Source: Myxococcales bacterium (GTDB lineage: Bacteria; Myxococcota_A; Polyangia; Fen-1088). From it: a stretch of DNA of 64,000 bases. Below are positions 26,590 through 36,769 of the stretch, one piece after another. The first letter of the stretch is position 1. Each line of letters starts with the position of its first letter. The DNA is taken from NCBI GenBank assembly GCA_025350815.1, contig JANXXE010000006.1, positions 60,662 through 124,661 of the forward strand, given 5' to 3'. The notes below the pieces were generated by a model. That model was not told the DNA's origin. It did not search any database and saw nothing but the letters and a program-made list of their open reading frames with translations. A program made the translations under genes and the position numbers.

Positions 26590-27695
26590 CAGGGCAGCCT
26601 TCGAAAGCGCGTGAGGCGCAGCAGGATCTCGACCAGCAGGATCAAGAACGCGGGAAGGACAAAGCGCGGGTAAAGCTCGGCGTACAGAACGCCGCGATCC
26701 TTCAGGCGGGACTTTTCCAGCTCTTCCAGGATGTTCTGAAATCGCTGGGCCAGGGCGCGCGTGTCACTGGCGAGGTAGGGCGTACCGCCGGTCATCGTCG
26801 CGATTTGTTCCAGCAGCTTGGGATTCACCGGGTAGCGCTGGCGGGCAGCCCCGGCGCGGGTCGGTTCATCCGAGCTTCCGTTGTCACCGGCCAGAATCGT
26901 GTAGACCTTGACGCCCAGCTTTTGCGCGTAGCCTGCCGCCTGCAGCGGCGAAATATTTCCGGCGTTGTTGTCGCCATCGGTAAGAAGAATGATGACCTTC
27001 GAACGCGCATCCGACTTGCGCAGCCGCGCCAACGCCACGCCCAGCCCGTTGCCGATCGCAGTGCCCTTGCCGTCGATGATGCCAAGGTGCAACTCGGCCA
27101 ACATCCGCAGATAGGCGCCGTGGTCCAGCGTCAGGGGAATGTGCGTGTAGGCGTCGTGACCGAAAATGACCAGCCCCAAACGATCAGAGGGGCGCCGGCG
27201 CACGAAATCCTGGATGACCGCCTTGGCCGCCTCCAGCCGATTCGGCAGCAGGTCGGACTCCTCCATCGAGCCCGACAGATCCAGCGCCAGCACGATGTCG
27301 ATGCCTTCTAGTTCGATGTCGCTGTCCACGCGCGAGGTCTGCGGCCGCGCCAGGGCGACGCCGGTCAAGACCACCACCAGCAGGCGCAGAACCAGGGGCA
27401 GATGCTGCAGGCGGGCGACCAGACCCCGCTTGCGATGGCCAAGCTCGGTCGCACGCGAATGAACCAGCACCGCGCGCCGGGCGCCCGCCTGAAGGACGCC
27501 GGCCCACAGCACCAGCGCCAGGGCCAGGGGCAGCAACGCCAGGGCGTACGGGTGCGCGAAGCGGAAATTCTCGGCATCGCGCAGATACCAAAGGTAGGCC
27601 AGCGCGGCCGGCAGGAACGCGACCGCCAGCAGACCGAACGGGATGCGGCCCCGGGGCGACGAAAGCGGTAGCCGCCGTTCGGGCACCTCAGCCAC
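26589..27695 (-). CDS. batA: VWA-domain membrane protein BatA
   Basis: A protein of 368 residues, paralogous to the next gene. Two N-terminal transmembrane segments, around FGLLAVAFLPAALAYLWYL and ALALLPLALALVLWAGVL, precede the VWA domain with MIDAS LALDLSGSMEE and LLTDGDNNAG. It ends with a C-terminal transmembrane helix FVLPAFLILLVEILLRL. It overlaps the upstream DUF4381-like gene by 8 bp. BatA and BatB usually interact to form a heteromeric membrane complex. Confidence 0.92.
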   Translation of the reverse strand: MAEVPERRLPLSSPRGRIPFGLLAVAFLPAALAYLWYLRDAENFRFAHPYALALLPLALALVLWAGVLQAGARRAVLVHSRATELGHRKRGLVARLQHLPLVLRLLVVVLTGVALARPQTSRVDSDIELEGIDIVLALDLSGSMEESDLLPNRLEAAKAVIQDFVRRRPSDRLGLVIFGHDAYTHIPLTLDHGAYLRMLAELHLGIIDGKGTAIGNGLGVALARLRKSDARSKVIILLTDGDNNAGNISPLQAAGYAQKLGVKVYTILAGDNGSSDEPTRAGAARQRYPVNPKLLEQIATMTGGTPYLASDTRALAQRFQNILEELEKSRLKDRGVLYAELYPRFVLPAFLILLVEILLRLTRFRRLP

Positions 27696-28686
27696 CGGTC
27701 GACTCCCTCAAGGCGGTTGCCCCCAGGGCGGCAGGCGGCGCGATCTGGGGGCGCGTGCCCTCGACGATGCGTATCGCGGTCTCGAGGGCACCCCGGGCCT
27801 CGGTGATCGTGGGTGACACCTTCGCGAACTTGACCAGATCGCAGGCCCACAGCCACGACGACACCTCGCCCATCACCAGTGACAGGGAGCCGCCGGCCGA
27901 GCGGCGCAGCTCGGACACCAGTTCCTCTGTGGTCAGCTCCAGCGAGTCGAAACCAAAGCGCGCGCCCAGATATTCACGAATGATCTCGGACAGCGCGAAC
28001 GTGAACGGCCGCAGGTCTCCGCCCTCGGGAAACCCGGACGCCCCCAGCCGATCCAGGCGCTCCAGCGCCACCTCGTGCGGCGGGCGGCGTGGCGGCGCCG
28101 GACGCTGGCTGGCGCGCGCCTTCCAGCGTTTGCGAATGATGAGCCCGACGATGCCGCCCAGCGCGGCCACCACCAGACCCGCGGCGATGTACACCACCAA
28201 CAGGTTGCGCTCCAGCACGGGAACCGGTTCGGCGTTGTCTTTCAACGCGGGCTCGGACTCGTTGGCCAGAAGGCTGACGATCTTGATCGGAACGGGCGCC
28301 GTGTGGGCCGTCAAGACGTCGCCGCCCTTGCCCAGGTAGGTCACGTCCAGCGGGGGCAGGGTGACATCACCGGGCTCATAGGCCGCCACCGACAACACGA
28401 ACTCGCGGCGCATCTTGCCGTCGCCGAGATCCTTCTCCTCGTCCTTGCGATCGAGCAGAGAAAACGGCGCCAGGTCCAGTGTGCCGGAGCTTGGCAAATT
28501 GATGGGCGTTCCGACTGGCCCGATCGCGCTAACGGTGACAGCAATGGGGTCTCCCACCCGCGCCTCGGACTTGTCCGCCCGCACCGTCACCGTCGGCGCG
28601 TCCGCACTTGGTATCGGCTGCCCGGCAGTCGCAGCGTCCAGCCCCACGGCCGACAGCCAGGCTGTCAGCGCCACGCCGAGGTTCAA
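27688..28686 (-). CDS. BatD/DUF4381-like membrane protein
   Basis: A protein of 332 residues with a signal peptide, an N-terminal beta-domain (VTVRADKSEARVGDPIAVTV) resembling BatD repeats, a transmembrane helix near residue 170 (LLVVYIAAGLVVAALGGIVGLII) and a cytosolic helical domain (PFTFALSEIIREYLGARFGF, TTEELVSELRR) as in DUF4381 proteins. In other MoxR-VWA operons this protein sits in the same position, between the DUF58 gene and batA. It overlaps the DUF58 gene by 4 bp. Confidence 0.8.
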   Translation of the reverse strand: MNLGVALTAWLSAVGLDAATAGQPIPSADAPTVTVRADKSEARVGDPIAVTVSAIGPVGTPINLPSSGTLDLAPFSLLDRKDEEKDLGDGKMRREFVLSVAAYEPGDVTLPPLDVTYLGKGGDVLTAHTAPVPIKIVSLLANESEPALKDNAEPVPVLERNLLVVYIAAGLVVAALGGIVGLIIRKRWKARASQRPAPPRRPPHEVALERLDRLGASGFPEGGDLRPFTFALSEIIREYLGARFGFDSLELTTEELVSELRRSAGGSLSLVMGEVSSWLWACDLVKFAKVSPTITEARGALETAIRIVEGTRPQIAPPAALGATALRESTGG

Positions 28687-29567
28687 TGCCGCAACCTCCG
28701 CGCCCGCGCCTCGAAGAAGCTGGTCAGGGCAGGCAAGTAAGGCCTGTCCGTGCGGACTGAGATCGGATCGAGAGACAACCGCCGGAACAATGACTCGCGC
28801 GCCTCGCGTCGACGCTGGACGTCCTGCGCGAAGGCGCGGCCCTCGGGCCCTGACGTATCGAAAACAACGACCTCGCCGGTCTCGGGATCCATGAGATCGA
28901 CCAGGCCCAGCGATGGCAGAGCCTCTTCCAGCGGATCGGTGACGGTCACCGGGACCAGATCGTGCCGACCGGCGGCAATGCGCAGGGCGCGGTCATACTG
29001 CCCGGCCGGTGCCAGGAAATCGGACACCAGGAACGCCACCGCCCGCCGACGGGCGATGCGCCCCAAAAATTCCAGCCCGACGCCAATGTGCGTGCGCGGC
29101 GAGCGCGGCTCGAACGACAGGATTTCGCTGATGACGCGCAGGACGTGCTTCTTGCCCTTCTTCGGCGGCACGAAGCGCTCGACCTCGTCCGTGAAGATGA
29201 TCAGACCCACGCGATCGTTGTTGCGAATCGCCGAGAACGCGAGGATGGCCGCCAGCTCGGCCGCCAGCTCGCGCTTCTCTTGATCCCGCGAGCCGAATCG
29301 CCCCGACGCCGACATGTCCACCAGCAGCAGCACGGTCATCTCGCGCTCTTCGGTGAACAGCTTGACGTAGACCTCGTTCATGCGCGCCGACACGTTCCAG
29401 TCGATCAGGCGGATGTCGTCGCCCGGCATGTACTCGCGCACCTCGGAAAACGCGATGCCGCTGCCCTTGAAGACAGAATGGTACTGCCCGGCCATGCGAT
29501 CCCGCACCAGCCGCTCGGTGACGATCTCGATCTTGCGGATCTTCTTGAGCAGCTCCCGCGTCAGCAT
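28683..29567 (-). CDS. DUF58 domain protein
   Basis: A protein of 294 residues. It contains the DUF58 signature SEVREYMPGDDIRLIDWNVSAR in which the Asp/Arg cluster is invariant, followed by a VWA-like fold with LLLVDMSASGRFG and FLVSDFLAPAG. DUF58 proteins always accompany MoxR ATPases and are thought to be their adaptors or substrates. Three bases separate it from moxR. The protein has no signal sequence, so it is cytosolic. Confidence 0.92.
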   Translation of the reverse strand: MLTRELLKKIRKIEIVTERLVRDRMAGQYHSVFKGSGIAFSEVREYMPGDDIRLIDWNVSARMNEVYVKLFTEEREMTVLLLVDMSASGRFGSRDQEKRELAAELAAILAFSAIRNNDRVGLIIFTDEVERFVPPKKGKKHVLRVISEILSFEPRSPRTHIGVGLEFLGRIARRRAVAFLVSDFLAPAGQYDRALRIAAGRHDLVPVTVTDPLEEALPSLGLVDLMDPETGEVVVFDTSGPEGRAFAQDVQRRREARESLFRRLSLDPISVRTDRPYLPALTSFFEARARRLRH

Positions 29568-29570
29568 CGT

Positions 29571-30554
<984 letters not shown>

Positions 30555-30603
30555 GGCACCACCTTGTTGGGCATTCGCGCTTTGACCGCGCGACGCGCCC
30601 CTA

Positions 30604-30632
30604 GAACTACCCGGATGCGTGGGTTATTTCCA
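30604..30632 (-). promoter_or_regulatory. Putative promoter of the moxR-bat operon
   Basis: Minus strand TGGAAA (30632-30627), 17 bp, TAGTTC (30609-30604). The -10 is the same hexamer as in the rpmH promoter. Transcription from it would give a leader of about 40 bases containing AAGGTGG in front of the moxR ATG. Confidence 0.35.
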
Positions 30633-30673
30633 GTAAGCCGACCGCAGCGCCGCAACGCTGTCGGTTCGCCGCC

Positions 30674-30703
30674 TTGACAGAGCCCGCCACCGTGCACTAG
30701 TCC
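30674..30703 (+). promoter_or_regulatory. Putative promoter of the 66-residue protein gene
   Basis: TTGACA (30674-30679), 18 bp, TAGTCC (30698-30703), then 7 bp to the ATG at 30711. No Shine-Dalgarno sequence is present, so the transcript would be leaderless. Confidence 0.4.
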
Positions 30704-30710
30704 TGTCAGC

Positions 30711-30911
30711 ATGAGCCGCGACGAGGACGCCAAGAATACCCGCCTTTTCGACCGTCGAACGGTCGAGCGAAACATCAAGAAGGGCCTCATCACCCGCAAG
30801 GACTATGACAAGTACTTGAAGGCGCTGGGCGACGCCGCCGAGAAGGCCGCGACGATCGAGGAAGACGATCCCGGCTCGACGCTTGAGATGCCGCAAGCAT
30901 CTTCCAACTAG
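30711..30911 (+). CDS. Small conserved-looking protein, 66 residues
   Basis: Very charged: DAKNTRLFDRRTVERNIKKG and LITRKDYDKYLKAL form a likely helical core, followed by an acidic tail (TIEEDDPGS). I recall similar short proteins in Myxococcota but cannot name a family. The reading frame is supported by a TTGACA-type promoter ending 7 bp before the ATG and by the sensible amino-acid composition. It is followed 48 bp later by the DUF1844 gene, with which it may be co-transcribed. Confidence 0.65.
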   Translation: MSRDEDAKNTRLFDRRTVERNIKKGLITRKDYDKYLKALGDAAEKAATIEEDDPGSTLEMPQASSN

Positions 30912-30959
30912 CTTCCAACTAGCGCTTCTTGCCAGCCGCCCCTGCGAAGACAACCGGCG

Positions 30960-31364
30960 ATGTCCACATCTTCACGCGATCCGGACGACAAGGGCGGCGG
31001 TTTCACGGTCAGCGACCGCCGGGCGTTTACCGAGACCGGCGAGTCGCGCCCCGAATCGTCTGAGACCAAGCCCGCGTCCAAGACGCCCCCGCCACCCGCG
31101 TCGCGCGATGGACGGGTCTTGCCACCGGTCGACTTTCACACCTTCATCATTTCACTCGGCTCGTCCGCCCTGTTGCACCTGGGCGAAATCGAACGCCCCG
31201 AAGGCGGGGCCACAAAGGATCTGGTCATGGCCAAGCACACCATCGACCTTCTTGAAATGCTTCACGGCAAGACCAAGGGCAACCTGACCTCGAACGAGGA
31301 AAAGCTTTTGGAAAGCCTGCTTTACGATCTGCGGCTGCGCTATATCGAGGCTGCCAAAACCTAG
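30960..31364 (+). CDS. DUF1844 family protein
   Basis: A protein of 134 residues. A disordered N-terminal half (about 50 residues rich in Ser, Pro and Thr) leads into the DUF1844 core VDFHTFIISLGSSALLHLGEI, DLVMAKHTIDLLEMLHGKTKGNL and EEKLLESLLYDLRLRYIEA. DUF1844 is a short helical domain of unknown function common in delta-proteobacteria and Acidobacteria. The 3' end overlaps the convergent rRNA methyltransferase gene by 4 bp. Confidence 0.88.
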   Translation: MSTSSRDPDDKGGGFTVSDRRAFTETGESRPESSETKPASKTPPPPASRDGRVLPPVDFHTFIISLGSSALLHLGEIERPEGGATKDLVMAKHTIDLLEMLHGKTKGNLTSNEEKLLESLLYDLRLRYIEAAKT

Positions 31365-33148
31365 ATTCGCAGAAGCTGGACACGGATTCCGCCGTTCGAC
31401 AGGGCGGCACGGTTTTTCACCGGCAATCCCAACGCCTTGTCGGCGGCCCTGTCCGCGACGACGATTCCGGCACCCCAGCCCGCAAAACGCGCCCGCAGAA
31501 CGCGCCCGATGTCCCGCGCCACCTGTGTACCGGCGTTGCGGCTACCCAGGCGCCGCCCATAAGGGGGATTGAGCAACACCAACCCGGCCGGCCCCGGGGC
31601 TGGACGATCGCCAAACGCGGCAGCTTCGAAATGCACGTGCGGCAGCAAGCCCGCGCGCTCGGCGTTGCGCCGGGCGGTTTCGACCAGCCGCGCGTCACGG
31701 TCGGAAGCGAAGATCGGCGCGGGCGGCCGGTCCTTGATGGCGGCGCGCGCCTCATCGAGCAGCCTTTGCCACAAGTCAGCGTCGTGGCAGCGCCAGGTCT
31801 GAAAGGCGAAGGACCGCCCCAGCCCGGGCGCCCGGCCAAGGGCGATCGTGCACGCCTCCAGCGCGATGGTACCGGCGCCGCACATCGGATCGACAAAGGG
31901 CAGCGCCGGATCGTATTCGCACAGCGCCAGCAAGCCCGCCGCCAGTGTTTCGCGCAACGGCGCCTTGCCCGCCTCCAGGCGCCAGCCCCGCCGGTGCAGA
32001 AGCTCGCCCGAGGAATCGAGGCTGACCATCCACTGGTCCTGATCACCCCGAATCAGAATGCGGGTCGCGGCTGTATCGGGCTCGTCGCCGTCATCTGGGC
32101 CTGCGGTCGCAGCCGAGGGCAGGTCGCCCACACGATCCCCAATTCCCAGTGCCACGGTCTCGCCTATCGCACCTGTGTGGTACAGGCGGCTGCTGCTGGC
32201 CGACGCGCTGATCTTGATTGGGCGGTCGGTGGGCAAGAAAGCATCCCAGCGCAGGTCAGCAATCAAGCGGCGCAGCTTGGCGAACTCGCGCGCCTTGCCG
32301 CCGCCCAGGCGCAACAGCACGCGGCTTGCCACACGCAAGCCCAGATTCGCGCGCATGCCAACCTCAAGCGGCCCCGAAAACGAGACGCCTCCGGGCACCG
32401 TGCGCACCTGGGTCACCCCGGGCAGGCGCGCGACCTCGTCCTTGAGGGGCGCCTCAAGTCCGGGCGCCGCAACCGCGAACCACGCCTGCGCGGTGCCCAC
32501 GACATCCAGTGACCGCCCCTGACGCTTGCGGCCTGGCCGCGGCTTTTGTCCCCGGCTTTCCCCCGGCGCCGGCAGGCGCGCGCTGCGACCGGCAAAGCGT
32601 AGGTGCAGCAGGATTTCGACGGTGCCACTGCCACCCGCGACCGGCGAATCGATGTGTCCGACGATCGCGAAACCCAGCGCCGTCGCCTTCGTCGTGAACT
32701 GTTCCAGCGCCCGCGCGCGCAGGGCCGGGTCCGACACGTCGCCACCTTTCACCTCGTGCGGCGGCAGCTCGAACTGCGGCTTCAGCAGCACGATACCCTC
32801 GGCGCCGTCGCGCAGCCGGAACGCCAGCCCGCGCAGCATATTGCGCGCAGCCACGAAGCTGACGTCCACCGAGAAGAAATCAAAAGGCCCGGGCGCCACC
32901 GACAGCGACAATGTTTTCCAGTCGGTCTTCTCCAGGACCGTGACGCGCGCGTCGCTTCTGAGACTTGTGTGCAACTGCCCGTGACCCACGTCCACCGCCG
33001 TGACATTGACGGCCCCGTGGCGTAGCAACGCTGCGGTGAATCCCCCCGTCGAAGCCCCCACGTCCACCGCGCGCGCACCTGTCACCGCCGCGCCGAGGCC
33101 AAAGCGCTCGAGCGCCGCTTCGAGTTTCAGTCCACCCCGGCCCGGCAT
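31361..33148 (-). CDS. TlyA-like / RlmL-like rRNA methyltransferase fusion
   Basis: One uninterrupted frame encodes two RNA methyltransferases. Residues about 1-190 match the TlyA 2'-O-methyltransferase domain: RGGLKLEAAL, VDVGASTGGFTAALL (SAM site), FFSVDVSFVAARNML and VLLKPQFE. The S4 domain that normally precedes RGGLKL is missing. After a basic linker (PRPGRKRQGR) the rest matches RlmL: a THUMP region, VDPMCGAGTIALEA and the catalytic LNPPYGRR near residue 524. It should methylate ribosomal RNA at two kinds of site. The start at 33148 (MPGRGG) is favoured because TACAGT lies 8 bp upstream; the extra 78 codons in the track show no S4 sequence. Total 595 residues. Confidence 0.88.
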   Translation of the reverse strand: MPGRGGLKLEAALERFGLGAAVTGARAVDVGASTGGFTAALLRHGAVNVTAVDVGHGQLHTSLRSDARVTVLEKTDWKTLSLSVAPGPFDFFSVDVSFVAARNMLRGLAFRLRDGAEGIVLLKPQFELPPHEVKGGDVSDPALRARALEQFTTKATALGFAIVGHIDSPVAGGSGTVEILLHLRFAGRSARLPAPGESRGQKPRPGRKRQGRSLDVVGTAQAWFAVAAPGLEAPLKDEVARLPGVTQVRTVPGGVSFSGPLEVGMRANLGLRVASRVLLRLGGGKAREFAKLRRLIADLRWDAFLPTDRPIKISASASSSRLYHTGAIGETVALGIGDRVGDLPSAATAGPDDGDEPDTAATRILIRGDQDQWMVSLDSSGELLHRRGWRLEAGKAPLRETLAAGLLALCEYDPALPFVDPMCGAGTIALEACTIALGRAPGLGRSFAFQTWRCHDADLWQRLLDEARAAIKDRPPAPIFASDRDARLVETARRNAERAGLLPHVHFEAAAFGDRPAPGPAGLVLLNPPYGRRLGSRNAGTQVARDIGRVLRARFAGWGAGIVVADRAADKALGLPVKNRAALSNGGIRVQLLRI

Positions 33149-33291
33149 GCGCCGGCACTGTACTATGCCGTCCCCGTTGGCCGCCCCGGTTCGCCCCCGG
33201 GTTGGCGCCCTGGCTTTGCGACGGGCCCCCCCGCATGATACGACGCTGGCCCGGGGCGACGGCCGTCCCGCCACAGGAGTCACGAGCCAAA

Positions 33292-36200
33292 ATGCGTAAG
33301 TTCGAGCGCGTCCTGGTCGCCAATCGCAGCGAGATCGCCATCCGCGTGTTCCGTGCGTGCACGGAACTGGGCATTCGCACACTCGGGGTCTTCAGCAAGG
33401 AAGACCGCAGCGCCCTTCACCGGTACAAGGCGGACGAAACCTACGCGCTGAACGAGGCGCTGGACCCGATCAAGGCCTATCTCGATATCCCCGGCATCGT
33501 CGCCATCGCGAAGCGCCACCGCGCCGATGCCATCCATCCCGGTTATGGCTTTCTGTCCGAGAACGCCGACTTCGCCCGCGCCTGCGAGGCCGCAGGAATT
33601 ACGTTCATAGGCCCGCCTGCGCGCGTTCTTGAATTGATGGGCGACAAGGTCGCCGCACGCCACCAGGCGGAAAAGCTGGGCATTCCGGTCGTTCCAGGGG
33701 CCGCAGCGGCGCTACCGAATCCAGACGCCGCCGCCACGTACGCGCGACAAATCGGTTACCCCGTGATCCTGAAAGCCTCGTTTGGCGGGGGTGGCCGGGG
33801 CATGCGTGTCTGCCGTGCCGAGCCCGAACTGCGCGAATCTTTCCTGCAGGCCGAACGTGAGGCCACCGCCGCTTTCGGGCGCGGCGAGATCTTCCTGGAG
33901 AAGTACATCGAGAGCCCCAAGCACATCGAGGTGCAGGTGCTGGCCGACGCCCACGGGCACACGGTCCATCTGTTCGAGCGCGACTGCTCGGTGCAGCGGC
34001 GCCACCAGAAGGTCATCGAGGTAGCGCCCGCGCCGAACCTGGACCCCGCCCTGCGCGCGAAGCTGTGCGAGGAAGCCGTCAGTCTGGCGTCCGCCGTGGG
34101 CTACGTGAACGCAGGCACGGTCGAGTTTCTGGTCGACGCCCGTGGCAGCCACTACTTCATCGAGATGAACCCGCGCATCCAGGTCGAGCACACGGTGTCC
34201 GAGATGGTCACCGGCATCGATCTGGTCAAATGCCAGTTGCGCGTGGCCGAAGGCCACTCGCTTGAGAGCCCCGAGGTCGGCATCCGCTCGCAAAGCGACG
34301 TGTCTTTGCGCGGCTTCGCGCTGCAGTGCCGGATCACGACCGAGGATCCGACCAATGGTTTCATTCCTGACTACGGCCGTATCAGCCACTACCGATCGGC
34401 GGCGGGCTTCGGCATTCGGCTCGACGCCGGCACCGCCTTTTCGGGCGCGATCATCACGCCGTTCTACGATTCGATGCTGGTCAAGGTCTGCGCCTCGGGC
34501 CTCAACTTCGAGGAGGCCTGTCGCAAGATGGATCGGGCGCTGGCCGAGTGGCGCGTCCGCGGCGTGCGCACGAACCTGCCGTTTTTGCGCAACGTCGTCA
34601 ACCACCCGCGCTTCCGCGCCGGCGACGCCACCACGACCTTCATCGCCGACACCCCTGAACTGCTAACCTTCAAGGAACGTTTCGACCGCGCCACGAAGAT
34701 CCTTCAGTTCGTCGGCGACGTCAGCGTCAACGGCAACCCCGAGGTCAAGGGCGCGAAGCCCAAGAACCTGCGCAAAGCGGTGATCCCGCCGCACGACGCC
34801 GACGGTCCGCTGCCCCAGGGCTCGCGCGATCTGTGGAAAAAGCTTGGCACCGAAAAATTCTGCGCGTGGATTCGCGATCAGAAGCCGCTGCTGCTCACCG
34901 ACACCACGCTCAGGGACGCCCACCAGTCTTTGCTGGCCACGCGCCTGCGAACCTACGACATGACCCGCGTGGCGCCCGCGATGGCGCGCAACCTGTCCGG
35001 CCTGTTTTCACTCGAGATGTGGGGCGGCGCGACCTTCGACGTGGCGATGCGTTTTCTGCACGAAGATCCGTGGGAGCGCCTGACGCTGCTGCGCCGCCAG
35101 ATACCGAACATCCTGTTTCAGATGCTGCTCCGGGGCGCCAACGCCGTCGGATACACGAACTATCCGGATACGGTCGTGCGCCGCTTCGTCGAGGAATCCG
35201 CGAAGGCCGGGATGGACATCTTTCGCGTGTTCGACTCGCTTAATTGGTTGCCCGGGATCCTGCCGGCGCTGCAAATGGTGCGCGAGGCGGGCGGCATTGC
35301 TGAGGCCTCGATTTGCTACACCGGCGACATCGACGATCCGGCCCGCGACCGCTACGACCTTGGCTACTACGTGAAGCTGGCCAAGGAGCTTGAGCGCAAC
35401 GGCGCGCACATCCTGGGCATCAAGGACATGGCGGGTCTGCTGCGTCCCTTCGCCGCGCGGCGCCTGGTAAAAGCCCTGCGCGACGAGGTCAGCCTGCCCA
35501 TCCACCTGCACACCCACGACACGGCGGGCGTACAGGCGGCGACCCTGCTGTTTGCGGCCGAGGCGGGTGTCAACATCGCCGACGCCGCCTTTGGTGCGCT
35601 GTCGGGCCTGACGTCGCAGCCCAATCTGGAATCGCTGGTCGCGGCATTGCAACGCCAGCCGCGCGACACCGGTCTCGACTTCGACCAGTTGCTGCAGTTC
35701 AGTTACTACTGGGAAGAAGTTCGGAACTACTACAGCGCCTTCGAAAGCGGCCTGAAATCCCCCACCGCGGATGTGTACATCCACGAGATCCCGGGCGGCC
35801 AGTACAGCAACCTGCGCCCGCAGGCGGAATCCCTCGGCCTCGGTCACCGGATTCCCGAACTCAAGCGCATGTACGCGGTGGCCAACGAGATGCTGGGCGA
35901 CATCGTCAAGGTCACGCCGTCGTCGAAGATGGTGGGCGACCTGGCGCTGTTCATGCTGACGAATAACCTGACGCCCAAGGAAGTCCTTGAGCGCGGCCGG
36001 GAGCTGACCTTCCCCGAATCCGTCATCAGCTACTTCGCCGGGGACATCGGCCAGCCACCCGGTGGCTTTCCGGCGCGTCTGTCGGAAGTCGTCCTCAAAG
36101 GCCGCAAGGCTTTGACCGGGCGCCCCGGGGACGCCCTGCCACCGGTGGATTTCGAGGCTGTTCGCCGAACCTTGGAAGCCAAGATTGGCCGGCCGGCAAG

Positions 36201-36729
36201 CGATCAGGACGTCATGTCCTACTTGATGTATCCGAAGGTCTTCACCGACTTCGCCGGCTACCTGAAGAAGTACAGCGACACCACGATGGTGCCGACCGAC
36301 GTCAAGTTCTACGGCCTCAAAAAAGGCGAAGAAACCGAGATCGAGATCGAGACCGGCAAGACGCTGTTCATTCGCCTGGTCGCCATCAGCGAGCCCAACG
36401 AGCACGGCGTCCGAACCCTGTTTTTCGACCTCAACGGCCACCCGCGCGAGGTCCAGGTGCTGGACAAGGACTTTGGCGTGGAAGTCGCCGCCCGCCCCAA
36501 GGCGGATCGCGACAACCTGCACCACCTGGGCGCGCCCATGCCGGGTTTGGTCATCGATGTGAAGGTGAAGCCCGGACAAGAGGTCAAAGAGCAGGACCAG
36601 TTGGTCGTTCTCGAAGCCATGAAGATGGAAATGACGCTGGCCAGCCCCCTGGCGGGGGTCATCAAGGAGATCCACGCGAAGCCCAAGGATCGTGTGGAGG
36701 CAGGCGATCTGCTGATCGTCTTCCAGTAG
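33292..36729 (+). CDS. pyc: Pyruvate carboxylase
   Basis: The ATG at 33292 follows CAGGAGTCACGAG, and the product is 1145 residues, the usual single-chain length. The biotin carboxylase domain (1-460) begins FERVLVANRSEIAIRVFRA and has GGGGRGMR and EMNPRIQVEHTVSE. The carboxyltransferase domain (about 500-1000) has TDTTLRDAHQSLLATR and HLHTHDTAG. The C-terminal biotinyl domain has VLEAMKMEM with the biotin Lys near residue 1111. It makes oxaloacetate from pyruvate and bicarbonate with ATP, feeding the TCA cycle. The bioF-bioD genes elsewhere in the window supply part of its cofactor pathway. Confidence 0.97.
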   Translation: MRKFERVLVANRSEIAIRVFRACTELGIRTLGVFSKEDRSALHRYKADETYALNEALDPIKAYLDIPGIVAIAKRHRADAIHPGYGFLSENADFARACEAAGITFIGPPARVLELMGDKVAARHQAEKLGIPVVPGAAAALPNPDAAATYARQIGYPVILKASFGGGGRGMRVCRAEPELRESFLQAEREATAAFGRGEIFLEKYIESPKHIEVQVLADAHGHTVHLFERDCSVQRRHQKVIEVAPAPNLDPALRAKLCEEAVSLASAVGYVNAGTVEFLVDARGSHYFIEMNPRIQVEHTVSEMVTGIDLVKCQLRVAEGHSLESPEVGIRSQSDVSLRGFALQCRITTEDPTNGFIPDYGRISHYRSAAGFGIRLDAGTAFSGAIITPFYDSMLVKVCASGLNFEEACRKMDRALAEWRVRGVRTNLPFLRNVVNHPRFRAGDATTTFIADTPELLTFKERFDRATKILQFVGDVSVNGNPEVKGAKPKNLRKAVIPPHDADGPLPQGSRDLWKKLGTEKFCAWIRDQKPLLLTDTTLRDAHQSLLATRLRTYDMTRVAPAMARNLSGLFSLEMWGGATFDVAMRFLHEDPWERLTLLRRQIPNILFQMLLRGANAVGYTNYPDTVVRRFVEESAKAGMDIFRVFDSLNWLPGILPALQMVREAGGIAEASICYTGDIDDPARDRYDLGYYVKLAKELERNGAHILGIKDMAGLLRPFAARRLVKALRDEVSLPIHLHTHDTAGVQAATLLFAAEAGVNIADAAFGALSGLTSQPNLESLVAALQRQPRDTGLDFDQLLQFSYYWEEVRNYYSAFESGLKSPTADVYIHEIPGGQYSNLRPQAESLGLGHRIPELKRMYAVANEMLGDIVKVTPSSKMVGDLALFMLTNNLTPKEVLERGRELTFPESVISYFAGDIGQPPGGFPARLSEVVLKGRKALTGRPGDALPPVDFEAVRRTLEAKIGRPASDQDVMSYLMYPKVFTDFAGYLKKYSDTTMVPTDVKFYGLKKGEETEIEIETGKTLFIRLVAISEPNEHGVRTLFFDLNGHPREVQVLDKDFGVEVAARPKADRDNLHHLGAPMPGLVIDVKVKPGQEVKEQDQLVVLEAMKMEMTLASPLAGVIKEIHAKPKDRVEAGDLLIVFQ

Positions 36730-36769
36730 AAAGTTCGGTGGCCCGGGCAGGCCAGTCTATGATCCGCGC

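Noticed and set aside
33149-33382. 78-residue extension of the TlyA-RlmL ORF as a possible S4 domain
   Set aside because: The sequence is Arg/Gly/Pro-rich with no S4 pattern, and a -10 element sits 8 bp before ATG 33148.
35008-36675. 555-residue minus-strand ORF inside pyc
   Set aside because: Antisense shadow of a clear pyruvate carboxylase; His/Gln/Val-rich without motifs.
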